Origin: CAVSJO01 sp963728445
Lineage (GTDB): Bacteria > Gemmatimonadota > Gemmatimonadetes > Longimicrobiales > RSA9
Direction of reading: 5' to 3'
DNA: 64,000 bases
NCBI GenBank assembly: GCA_963728445.1
Contig: CAVSJO010000005.1
Location: forward strand, 62,001-126,000
Shown here piece after piece: positions 1-6,844 of the stretch. Both the position numbers and the translations under genes were made by a program. How positions within the stretch are numbered: the stretch's first letter is position 1; each line of letters opens with the position of its first letter. The notes beneath the pieces are model-generated. The model was not told the DNA's origin, made no database searches, and was given only the letters and a program-made list of their open reading frames with translations.

Positions 1-897
1 GAGACGAACCCCGGCGACCTGCGTCGACCCGGTCACGTCTTCCCGCTTCGCGCGGTCCCGGGCGGGGTGCTCCGGCGGGTGGGACAGACCGAGGCCTCCG
101 TCGACCTGGCCCGGCTGGCGGGTCTGCCGCCCGTCGGGGTGATCTGTGAGATCATGAACGAAGACGGGACGATGGCCCGGCGGCCGCAGCTCGAGACGTT
201 CGCCCGGGAGCACGGGCTGCGCTTCGTGACCGTCGCCGACATCGTCGCCTATCGACTGCGCACGGAGCGCCTCGTGCGCCGCGTGGCCGAGGCCATGCTG
301 CCGACGCGCCACGGCGACTTCCGCGTCATCGCCTACGCCAACCAGATCGACGGGCGCGAGCACGTCGCCCTCGTGAAGGGCGACATCGGCGGCCGCAAGG
401 ACGTGCTCGTCCGCATGCACTCCGAGTGCCTCACGGGGGACGTGTTCCACTCCGCCCGCTGCGACTGCGGTGAGCAGCTCCACGCCGCGATGCGGCGCAT
501 CGACGAGGAAGGGCAGGGCGCCGTCGTGTACCTCCGACAGGAGGGACGCGGCATCGGCCTGGCGAACAAGATCCGGGCGTACGCACTCCAGGATGAGGGA
601 CAGGACACCGTCGAGGCCAACGAATCCCTCGGCTTCAAGCCGGACCTCCGGGACTACGGCATCGGCGCCCAGATCCTGCTGGATCTCGGGCTCTCTTCCA
701 TCCGTCTGCTCACGAACAACCCCCGCAAGGTCGTCGGCCTCGAGGGCTACGACCTCATGATCACCGGTCGGGAGCCGATCCAGATCCGACCCACGGACCA
801 CAACCTGGGCTACCTGGTGACGAAGCGGGAAAAGCTGGGCCACATCCTCACCGGTCTCGACGTCGAGCCGGGCTCCGGGAACGGGGAGCGGAAGTGA
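1..897 (+). CDS. ribBA: Bifunctional DHBP synthase / GTP cyclohydrolase II, 5' end beyond the window
   Basis: Riboflavin precursor enzyme. The frame is open from base 1, so the N-terminus lies outside the window. About the first 80 codons are the end of a RibB (3,4-dihydroxy-2-butanone 4-phosphate synthase) domain, shown by DLRRPGHVFPL and the GVICEIMNEDGTMARR segment. The rest is RibA (GTP cyclohydrolase II), with the zinc-cysteine cluster CLTGDVFHSARCDCGEQL, the RQEGRGIGL loop and the LLTNNPRK segment. RibB makes the four-carbon unit from ribulose 5-phosphate; RibA opens GTP. Both products feed lumazine synthase, encoded next with a 4-base overlap. The stop is TGA at 895-897. The fusion and gene order are the usual ones; the family call is secure. 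Confidence 0.96.
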   Translation, partial: ETNPGDLRRPGHVFPLRAVPGGVLRRVGQTEASVDLARLAGLPPVGVICEIMNEDGTMARRPQLETFAREHGLRFVTVADIVAYRLRTERLVRRVAEAMLPTRHGDFRVIAYANQIDGREHVALVKGDIGGRKDVLVRMHSECLTGDVFHSARCDCGEQLHAAMRRIDEEGQGAVVYLRQEGRGIGLANKIRAYALQDEGQDTVEANESLGFKPDLRDYGIGAQILLDLGLSSIRLLTNNPRKVVGLEGYDLMITGREPIQIRPTDHNLGYLVTKREKLGHILTGLDVEPGSGNGERK

Positions 898-1358
898 AGG
901 AGCTTCGGGGCAGGCCCGCAGGGGCGGGCGTGCGCATTTCCGTCGTCGTCAGCCGGTTCAACGAAGCGATCACGACGGCGCTCCTGGAGGGCGCCCTCGA
1001 CTGTCTCCGGGACCACGGCGTCGACGGGGACGCCATCGAGGTCGTCCACGTCCCGGGCGCGTGGGAGCTGGCCGTCGCCGCGAAGCGCGCGGCCGACGCG
1101 GGAGCGGACGCAGTGCTCGCACTCGGCTGCATCATCCGCGGAGAGACGCCCCACTTCGACATCATCGCGGCCGAGACGGCGCGCGGGCTGGGCAGCGTCG
1201 CCCTCGAGACGGGCGTGCCGGTCGCGTTCGGCGTCCTCACCACGGAGAACCCGGAGCAGGCATGGGCCCGCGCCGGAGGACGGGACACGAACAAGGGCAG
1301 GGAAGCCGCTCTGGCGGCCCTCGAGATGGCCGACCTGCTGCGGGAGACGCGAAGCTGA
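894..1358 (+). CDS. ribH: 6,7-dimethyl-8-ribityllumazine synthase
   Basis: Cytoplasmic enzyme joining the RibA-pathway pyrimidine to the four-carbon unit from RibB to form lumazine, the last intermediate before riboflavin. The protein has 154 residues, the normal length. Visible family features are the SRFNEAIT start region, VPGAWELA, GCIIRGETPHFD with the catalytic-region His, FGVLTTENPEQA and the RAGGRDTNKGREAA tail. The start is GTG at 894, nested in GTGA with the ribBA stop, so translation is probably coupled. The stop shares one base with the nusB start. No ribE (riboflavin synthase alpha) is seen here; it may lie upstream. Confidence 0.97.
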   Translation: MKELRGRPAGAGVRISVVVSRFNEAITTALLEGALDCLRDHGVDGDAIEVVHVPGAWELAVAAKRAADAGADAVLALGCIIRGETPHFDIIAAETARGLGSVALETGVPVAFGVLTTENPEQAWARAGGRDTNKGREAALAALEMADLLRETRS

Positions 1359-1786
1359 TGCGTGACCGGACGCGCGCCCGCGGCTGGACCCTCCAGATCC
1401 TCTATGCGTGGGAGAGCCGGGGCGCAGAAGAGCCCCTGGACGCCGTGCGCGCCGAGTTCTTCCGCGACCGTCTCGTGGCGGAGGAGAGCCAGGAATACAT
1501 CCGGCGCCTCGTCGCGACGATCGCCGCCCACCGGCCGGAGATCGACCGGGCCGTCCAGGATTCCCTCACCAACTGGCGGCTGGAGCGTCTGTCCGTCATC
1601 GATCGGAACGTGCTGCGCCTGGCCGGAGGGGAGATGCTCTACCACCAGGACGTGCCGCCGCGCGTCGTGATCCAGGAGGCGATCCGCCTCTCCGACCGCT
1701 ACGGAACGCCCGAGAGCCCCCGATTCGTCAACGGCGTGCTGGATGCTCTCATGCGGAGCTCGGGCCGCGCCCACGCCGACCGCTGA
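1358..1786 (+). CDS. nusB: Transcription antitermination factor NusB
   Basis: All-helical RNA-binding protein that acts with NusE (S10) on boxA sequences for rRNA antitermination. It has 142 residues, typical for NusB. Recognisable parts are the N-terminal arginine-rich RTRARGWTLQILYAWE, the middle helix NWRLERLSVIDRNVLRLA, and the C-terminal VIQEAIRLSDRYGTPESPRFVNGVLD, which matches the conserved E-A-x-x-x-a-x-x-y end of the family. The start is ATG overlapping the ribH stop as TGATG. The ribH-nusB order is common in bacteria, which supports the call. Expression is probably as part of the long + strand run. Confidence 0.96.
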   Translation: MRDRTRARGWTLQILYAWESRGAEEPLDAVRAEFFRDRLVAEESQEYIRRLVATIAAHRPEIDRAVQDSLTNWRLERLSVIDRNVLRLAGGEMLYHQDVPPRVVIQEAIRLSDRYGTPESPRFVNGVLDALMRSSGRAHADR

Positions 1787-1794
1787 CGCGAGCC

Positions 1795-2910
1795 GTGTCC
1801 CTCGATCTCCTCGTCGTGAACTGGCAGGACCGGCTCAACCCCCAGGCGGGAGGCGCCGAGACCCACCTGCACGAGATCTACGGCCGCCTGGCCGAACGGG
1901 GCCACCGCGTCACGCTTCTGGTCTCCGGCTGGCCCGGTGCGCCGCCCCGGGAGCAGGTCGACGGCATGGATGTGCACCGGGTAGGCGGCCGTTATACATT
2001 CAGTCTGGTGGTGGCGCGTTACTACCGGCGGCACCTGCTGGGGCGGCCTTTCGACGTCGTCGTCGAGGACCTGAACAAGGTACCCGTGTTCGCGCCCCTG
2101 TGGGCGGGCCGTCCGGTGGTGCTGCTCGTTCACCACCTGTTCGGCGCCGTCGCCTTCCAGGAGGCTGCTCCGCCGATGGCGACGGCGACGTGGCTGCTCG
2201 AGCGACCGCTGCCCTGGGTATACCGCACGCTTCCCACGCAGGCGGTGTCGCAGAGCACCGCCGACGATCTGCGGCGCCGCGGCTTCCGGGGCGAGATCGA
2301 GGTCATCCCGAACGGGGTCGACCTGGGGTACTTCCACCCCGAGCCCGACGAGCCGCGCTTCGAGGTGCCCACGGCCCTCTACATGGGCCGGCTGAAGCGC
2401 TACAAGCGCGTGGATCTCGTCATCCGCGCGGTGAATCGGCTGATCCGCTCCGGCGTGAGCGCGCGGCTCGTCGTGGCGGGGCGCGGCGATCGGGCGGCGG
2501 CGCTGGCTTCGCTGGTCCGGCGCCTCGGAATCGGGGAGCACGTCGAGTTCCCGGGCTTCGTGCCCGAGGAGGAGAAGCTCCGGCTGCTGCGTCGTGCCTG
2601 GGTCCACGTCCTGACTTCGCCGAAGGAGGGCTGGGGGATCTCGAATCTGGAAGCCGCCGCGTGCGGCACGCCGAGCGTCGCCAGCGACTCGCCGGGCCTC
2701 CGGGACTCCGTCGTCGACGGGGAGACGGGCTATCTCGTCCCTCACGGGGACGTCGAGGCCCTGTCGGCCCGCATCGGCAGCCTGCTTCAGCAGCCCGCGC
2801 TGCGGGACCGCATGGGCGCCGCGGCCCGTGCGTTCGCGGAACGACATACCTGGGACCGTGCGGCCGATCTCACGGAACGGCACCTCCGCTCCGTGGCGGG
2901 GCACGGCTGA
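1795..2910 (+). CDS. GT4-family glycosyltransferase
   Basis: Probable retaining glycosyltransferase of the GT-B fold, 371 residues, using a nucleotide-sugar donor; the acceptor is unknown. The N-terminal half has the GGAETHLHEIYGRLAERGH acceptor-side motif. The C-terminal half has YMGRLKRYKRVDLVIRA, the GIGEHVEFPGFVPEEEK region and the donor-binding EAAACGTPSVASDSPGLRDSV with the conserved glutamate. The start is taken as GTG at 1795, eight bases after the nusB stop, because homology begins immediately (SLDLLVVNW). No other envelope or capsule gene lies alongside, so this gene's place between nusB and hpf gives no clue to its product. Confidence 0.88.
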   Translation: MSLDLLVVNWQDRLNPQAGGAETHLHEIYGRLAERGHRVTLLVSGWPGAPPREQVDGMDVHRVGGRYTFSLVVARYYRRHLLGRPFDVVVEDLNKVPVFAPLWAGRPVVLLVHHLFGAVAFQEAAPPMATATWLLERPLPWVYRTLPTQAVSQSTADDLRRRGFRGEIEVIPNGVDLGYFHPEPDEPRFEVPTALYMGRLKRYKRVDLVIRAVNRLIRSGVSARLVVAGRGDRAAALASLVRRLGIGEHVEFPGFVPEEEKLRLLRRAWVHVLTSPKEGWGISNLEAAACGTPSVASDSPGLRDSVVDGETGYLVPHGDVEALSARIGSLLQQPALRDRMGAAARAFAERHTWDRAADLTERHLRSVAGHG

Positions 2911-2953
2911 CCGCCCGCATTCGCCGGGCACTTCTTCGACCACCGGGGGCTCC

Positions 2954-3310
2954 ATGGACGTCAGCGTCACCGCTCGCCATCTCTCCCTCCCGCAGTCGGC
3001 GCGGACAAGGGCCGCGTCTCGCCTCGACCGCGTCGCGCGCCTCGACGACCGCATCCGCGCGGCGGACGTGGTCTTCGAGCAGGACGGCGCCGACGTACAG
3101 GCGGAGGTCCGGCTTCGTGTGCCGGGGGACGGGCCGGTGATCGCGACGGGCCGCGCCTCCACCTGGAGGAGCGCCCTGGACGAGGCGACGGACCGCGTGT
3201 GGAGGCGGATCAAGCGCACGCGCGGGCGACGCCGCAGCAGGCGCACCGAGGCCTCGTCGCACGAGGGATCGACGGGACAGGATGTGGAGCGTCCCATGGA
3301 GCTCGCCTGA
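2954..3310 (+). CDS. hpf: Ribosome hibernation factor HPF/RaiA family (short form)
   Basis: Small protein of 118 residues matching the ribosome-associated, sigma-54-modulation-type family that binds the 30S decoding region and inactivates ribosomes at rest. Visible features are MDVSVTARHLSLPQSAR, VFEQDGADVQAEVRLRVPG, and STWRSALDEATDRVWRRIKR ending in a basic tail. It lacks the long C-terminal dimerisation domain, so it is a short HPF. The ATG at 2954 follows a G-rich stretch. The next gene, hprK, starts one base after this stop. Short hpf genes beside PTS genes (with ptsN or hprK) are common in proteobacteria, which supports the assignment. Confidence 0.86.
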   Translation: MDVSVTARHLSLPQSARTRAASRLDRVARLDDRIRAADVVFEQDGADVQAEVRLRVPGDGPVIATGRASTWRSALDEATDRVWRRIKRTRGRRRSRRTEASSHEGSTGQDVERPMELA

Positions 3311-3311
3311 C

Positions 3312-4271
3312 GTGAAGCGCATCACCGTCGAGGACCTGCTCGAGGCGAAGGGAAAGGCGCTCCAGCTCGAGGTACTGAACCGGGACGCGGAGCTCGCCCG
3401 GGAGATCTCCGAGCCGAGCGTCTCGAGCCCCGGGCTGCTCCTCGCCGGCTACACGGTGCGGCTGCCCCAGGGGAGGCTGCAGGTCCTGGGCGAGACCGAG
3501 GTGAGCTACCTCGGCTCCCTGGACGCCGAGGCGCTGGAGTCGGCGACTCGCCGGTTCTTCGAGCTCTCGTTTCCGGCGGTGATCGTAACGAAGGGACAGA
3601 CGCTGCCGGACGCCGTCCTGCGCGTGGCCGACGAGCGGGAGATCCCCGTTCTTCGCACCCCGATGAAGACCGGCGAGTTCTACCGGCGGATCCAGCCGTA
3701 CCTCGAGGACTGCTTCGCGCCGACGACGATCGTCCACGGCTCGCTCGCGGACGTCTACGGCGTGGGGCTGCTGTTCGTGGGCAAGAGCGGCATCGGCAAG
3801 AGCGAATGCGTGCTGGACCTGGTGGAGCGGGGTCACCGGCTCGTGGCGGACGACGTGGTGTACGTGTCACGGCGGGGCAACGACATCCTCATCGGTCGGG
3901 GGCACGAGCTCCAGCGCCACCACATGGAGATCCGGGGCATCGGCATCATCGACATTCCGGCGCTCTTCGGGATCCGCTCGATCCGTCAGCAGAAGCGCAT
4001 CGAGGTGGTGGTGCAGCTCGATGAATGGAGCGAGAAGGGCGCGTACGACAGGACGGGGCTGGACACCGAAGACGTGGACTACCTCGGGGTGCACGTTCCC
4101 CGGGTGCGCGTGCCGCTCAACCCCGGCAAGAACATCACGGTGATCTCGGAGGTTGTGGCAATGAACCACCTCCTGAAGTACTCCGGCGTCGACTCCGCCG
4201 CGCGCTTCAACCAGCGGCTGCAGGACCGCATGCAGCCGGTGAAGCAATACCTGGAAGAGGACTATGAGTGA
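3312..4271 (+). CDS. hprK: HPr kinase/phosphorylase
   Basis: Bifunctional enzyme that phosphorylates and dephosphorylates a regulatory serine on HPr, linking metabolic state to PTS or regulatory output. It has 319 residues, the usual length. The P-loop GKSGIGKS is at residues 157-164, followed by DDVVYV. The HprK signature MEIRGIGIIDIPALFG and the C-terminal KNITVISEVVAMNHLLK are present. The start is taken as GTG at 3312; an ATG at 3282 in frame would overlap hpf by 29 bases and is less likely. It overlaps the EIIA gene by 8 bases. Its target is most likely the HPr encoded 2.3 kb downstream, which keeps the matching serine. Confidence 0.95.
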   Translation: MKRITVEDLLEAKGKALQLEVLNRDAELAREISEPSVSSPGLLLAGYTVRLPQGRLQVLGETEVSYLGSLDAEALESATRRFFELSFPAVIVTKGQTLPDAVLRVADEREIPVLRTPMKTGEFYRRIQPYLEDCFAPTTIVHGSLADVYGVGLLFVGKSGIGKSECVLDLVERGHRLVADDVVYVSRRGNDILIGRGHELQRHHMEIRGIGIIDIPALFGIRSIRQQKRIEVVVQLDEWSEKGAYDRTGLDTEDVDYLGVHVPRVRVPLNPGKNITVISEVVAMNHLLKYSGVDSAARFNQRLQDRMQPVKQYLEEDYE

Positions 4272-4686
4272 CGGCGTGCGCGCCCTGATCGTGGCGCATT
4301 CCGGGCTCGGGCCCGGACTCATCGAAGCGGCTCGCACCATCACGGGCGCGCCGGAGGAAGCGCTGGCCTCCGTCAGCAACGCCGGCCGCTCTCCCGACGA
4401 CCTCGCCGCGGCCATCGATGCCTACATCCGGGACGGCGAGTGGATCCTCTTCACGGACATGCACGTCGGGAGCTGCGCATTCGCCGCCCGGCGCCTGTGC
4501 AACGGCCGGTCGAACGTGGTGGTGGTCACGGGCGTGAATCTGCCCATGCTCGTCGACTTCGCCGTGCACCGGGACATGCCCCTCACCGAGCTCGCCGACC
4601 GACTCGTTCAGAAGGGGCAGCAGGGAATCTGTGCAGCGGCCGCAACGGGGGGAGGCGATGCCCGTCGTACTGTATCGAGTGGATGA
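4264..4686 (+). CDS. PTS EIIA, mannose family
   Basis: Phosphocarrier of 140 residues resembling EIIA of the mannose/fructose/sorbose PTS family. The likely phospho-accepting residue is His12 in LIVAHSGLG, the position of the conserved N-terminal histidine. VVVVTGVNLPMLVDF and the C-terminal helix ELADRLVQKGQQGI are typical. The usual DLFGGSP segment is changed to DMHVGSC, so this loop has drifted from canonical sugar transporters. The gene overlaps both neighbours (8 bases with hprK, 29 with EIIB). Phosphate would flow from EI to HPr to this protein to EIIB. The sugar is unknown. Confidence 0.85.
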   Translation: MSDGVRALIVAHSGLGPGLIEAARTITGAPEEALASVSNAGRSPDDLAAAIDAYIRDGEWILFTDMHVGSCAFAARRLCNGRSNVVVVTGVNLPMLVDFAVHRDMPLTELADRLVQKGQQGICAAAATGGGDARRTVSSG

Positions 4687-5152
4687 GCGGCTGATCCACG
4701 GCCAGGTGATCGTCGGGTGGGGATCGGTCCTGCACCCGAACCGGATCGTGGTCGTGGACGACGAGATCGCCGCCTCCGACTGGGAGCAGGAGCTGTACGT
4801 GATGGGCCTGCCGCCCGAGATGGAGACGGAATTCGTGGACGTGGCCGCGGCCCGTGAGCAGCTCTCCGCCTGGAGGGACGACGAGCGGCGCACGATCGTG
4901 CTGACCCGGAACGTCGGCACGATGCGGCGGCTCGGGGAAGGCGGCACGCTCGCGGGCACCGAGATCAACATCGGCGGGATCCACCACGCGCCCGGACGGC
5001 GTCCCGTCCTGCCGTACGTATTCCTGAGCCCGGAGGAGACGGCCGAGCTGCGAGAGCTGGCCGCGCAGGACGCGCGGATCGCCGCACGGGATCTTCCTGC
5101 GTCCCGGGCGGTCTCCCTCGACCATCTTGTCGCGGAGACGGAGGGCCGGTGA
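4658..5152 (+). CDS. PTS EIIB, mannose/sorbose family
   Basis: Cytoplasmic EIIB component, 164 residues. The phosphorylated residue is predicted as His14 in VDERLIHGQVIVGW, the invariant family motif. Later landmarks are the ELYVMGLPP segment, the VLTRN strand and INIGGIHHAPGRR with YVFLS, as in the sorbose family. An upstream in-frame ATG at 4631 exists, but the ATG at 4658 sits just after a GGGGGGAGG ribosome site and matches where homology begins. The stop overlaps the EIIC start in GTGA. It should take phosphate from the EIIA encoded upstream and pass it to the sugar carried by EIIC/EIID. Confidence 0.93.
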   Translation: MPVVLYRVDERLIHGQVIVGWGSVLHPNRIVVVDDEIAASDWEQELYVMGLPPEMETEFVDVAAAREQLSAWRDDERRTIVLTRNVGTMRRLGEGGTLAGTEINIGGIHHAPGRRPVLPYVFLSPEETAELRELAAQDARIAARDLPASRAVSLDHLVAETEGR

Positions 5153-5817
5153 GCGCCCTCTTCCTCGCTCTCTGGGGCGGCTTCGTCGGTGTCGACGCGA
5201 CGTCGCTGCTCCAGGTCATGGTCTCCCGCCCCTTCGTCGCAGGGACGGTGGCCGGCTGGATCGCGGGTGCGCCCGTTGCGGGCGCCGTCATCGGCGCGGT
5301 TCTGGAGGTGTTCGCACTGAACTCGCTGCCCATCGGCGCGGCCCGCTACCCGGAGCACGGGACGGGCGCCGTGGCAGCCGTGGCCGCGTACGGCTCGCTC
5401 TCGGGAGAGCTGCGTGGCGACCTCCTGCTTCTGGCAGTGCTCTTCGGTCTCGCCTGGGAGCAGGTCACCGGCGTCTCCGTGATCGCGCTCCGGCGGGTGA
5501 ACGGGAGGTTCGCGTCCCTCGGCCGCGACGCCGGCGTTACGCCGGGGCTCGTTTCGCGCCGGCACCTCGCGGCCATGGGGCTGGACCTGGTCCGAGCCGT
5601 CGCCGTCGTGCTGGCGGGCTGGGCGATCGGCGCCGCGGCCATGCGCCTCGTCCTCCCGAGACTGGACATCGCGGATGCCACGGCGGCCGGCGCCCTCGCG
5701 GTGGCGTCCGCCGCGCTGGTGGCCGCCTCTCTGTCCCTGTTCGGCAGTCTGAGAGAGCGGCTCCGGCCCCTTCTCGTGGGGCTGGTGGTCGGATTTCTGC
5801 TGCTCCTGGTGCGATGA
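5149..5817 (+). CDS. PTS EIIC, mannose family (integral membrane)
   Basis: Membrane component of 222 residues with several hydrophobic segments. The N-terminus has the family pattern FVGVDATSLLQVMVSRPFVAGTVAGWIAG, followed by GAVIGAVLEVFALNSLPIGAARYPEHGTGAV. It is shorter than classical ManY-type EIIC proteins (about 260 residues), with a brief central loop. It overlaps EIIB and EIID by four bases each. It should form the translocation channel with EIID. Its short length and the absence of any sugar enzyme nearby leave open a reduced or regulatory transporter. Confidence 0.86.
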   Translation: MSALFLALWGGFVGVDATSLLQVMVSRPFVAGTVAGWIAGAPVAGAVIGAVLEVFALNSLPIGAARYPEHGTGAVAAVAAYGSLSGELRGDLLLLAVLFGLAWEQVTGVSVIALRRVNGRFASLGRDAGVTPGLVSRRHLAAMGLDLVRAVAVVLAGWAIGAAAMRLVLPRLDIADATAAGALAVASAALVAASLSLFGSLRERLRPLLVGLVVGFLLLLVR

Positions 5818-6563
5818 ACGGGCCCGGGAGCGAGGTGCCCGTATCGGTCCTCGTGCGATCCTTCGCAGTTCAGGGCTCGTGGAACTACGAGACGCTCATC
5901 GGGACCGGCTTCGCATATGCCCTGATCCCCGCCCTGCGGCGACGCTTCGACGGGGATCGTGAGGCGCTGAACCGCGCGCTCGCGCGGCACGGCGGCCTCT
6001 TCAACAGCCATCCGTACCTGGCGCCCATGGCTCTCGGCGCCGTCGCCCGGATGGAGATGGAGGACACGGACCCCGCCCTGATCGACCGTTTCAAGACGGC
6101 GGTTCGGGGCTCCCTCGGCTCGCTGGGGGACCGCCTCGTCTGGTCCGGCTGGCGGCCGGCGTGTCTGCTGCTCGCCCTCAGCGCATACGCTCTCGGCGCC
6201 CCGGGCTGGGCCGCCGCGGCCGGCTTTCTCGTAGCCTACAACCTCGGCCACCTGGGGCTGCGCGTGTGGAGCTTCCGCATGGGCGTCGAGAACGGCGTCC
6301 GGGTGGGCGAGAAGCTGCGCCTGTCGCTGGTCGTGCCTGCGCAGCGGCTGTTTGCCCGGGGCGGCCCGTTCCTCGTGGGGGTGACGCTGCCGCTGGTGCT
6401 GTCGGGCGGCCTCGTGCGCATCCACGTGACGTGGCCGTGGGCGCTCGCCGCCGCGGCGGCCGCCGCGGCCGGGCTCCGCCTCGGGTCCGGACTGCGGGCG
6501 ACCGTCATCACGCTGCTCTCGCTACTGGCAACCTTCGGACTCATCGTGGGCCTGATCGAATGA
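5814..6563 (+). CDS. PTS EIID, mannose family
   Basis: Membrane partner of EIIC, 249 residues, somewhat shorter than standard EIID (about 280). The N-terminal region carries the typical RSFAVQGSWNYETLIGTGFAYALIPALRR and FFNSHPYLAP-like FNSHPYLAPMALGAVARMEM. A run of hydrophobic segments follows, ending in ATVITLLSLLATFGLIVGLIE. The start overlaps the EIIC stop (ATGA) and the stop overlaps the HPr start, so the three genes look translationally coupled. The mannose family is the only PTS family with an EIID, which fixes the class of this system. Confidence 0.9.
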   Translation: MNGPGSEVPVSVLVRSFAVQGSWNYETLIGTGFAYALIPALRRRFDGDREALNRALARHGGLFNSHPYLAPMALGAVARMEMEDTDPALIDRFKTAVRGSLGSLGDRLVWSGWRPACLLLALSAYALGAPGWAAAAGFLVAYNLGHLGLRVWSFRMGVENGVRVGEKLRLSLVVPAQRLFARGGPFLVGVTLPLVLSGGLVRIHVTWPWALAAAAAAAAGLRLGSGLRATVITLLSLLATFGLIVGLIE

Positions 6564-6844
6564 CGACGGAAAGCGACTCCCGGATCGTCACGGTCCGGAT
6601 ACGGAACAAGTTCGGCCTGCACGCCCGACCGGCCGCCGAGTTCGTCAAGCTGGCGAGCCGCTTCGACTGCGAGGTGCGCGTACGCAAGGACGAGCTGGAG
6701 GTGAACGGAAAGAGCATCATGGGCGTCATGATGCTGGCCGCGGAATTCGACAGCGAGATCGAGATCCAGGCGGAGGGCACGGACTCCGCCGACGCGCTGC
6801 GGGAGCTGACGGCCCTGGTCGAGAACCGCTTCGGGGAGGAGTGA
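6560..6844 (+). CDS. ptsH: Phosphocarrier protein HPr
   Basis: Small phosphocarrier of 94 residues. The catalytic histidine is His21 in FGLHARPAAEFVKLA. The regulatory serine is Ser52 in VNGKSIMGVMMLAAE, equivalent to Ser46 of Firmicutes HPr and the substrate of HprK. Both sites are intact, so this HPr can plausibly be charged by EI at His21 and modified by HprK at Ser52. The ATG overlaps the EIID stop. The EI gene starts at the next base after this stop. A separate PtsN (EIIANtr) gene further downstream may also receive phosphate from this HPr. Confidence 0.97.
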   Translation: MTTESDSRIVTVRIRNKFGLHARPAAEFVKLASRFDCEVRVRKDELEVNGKSIMGVMMLAAEFDSEIEIQAEGTDSADALRELTALVENRFGEE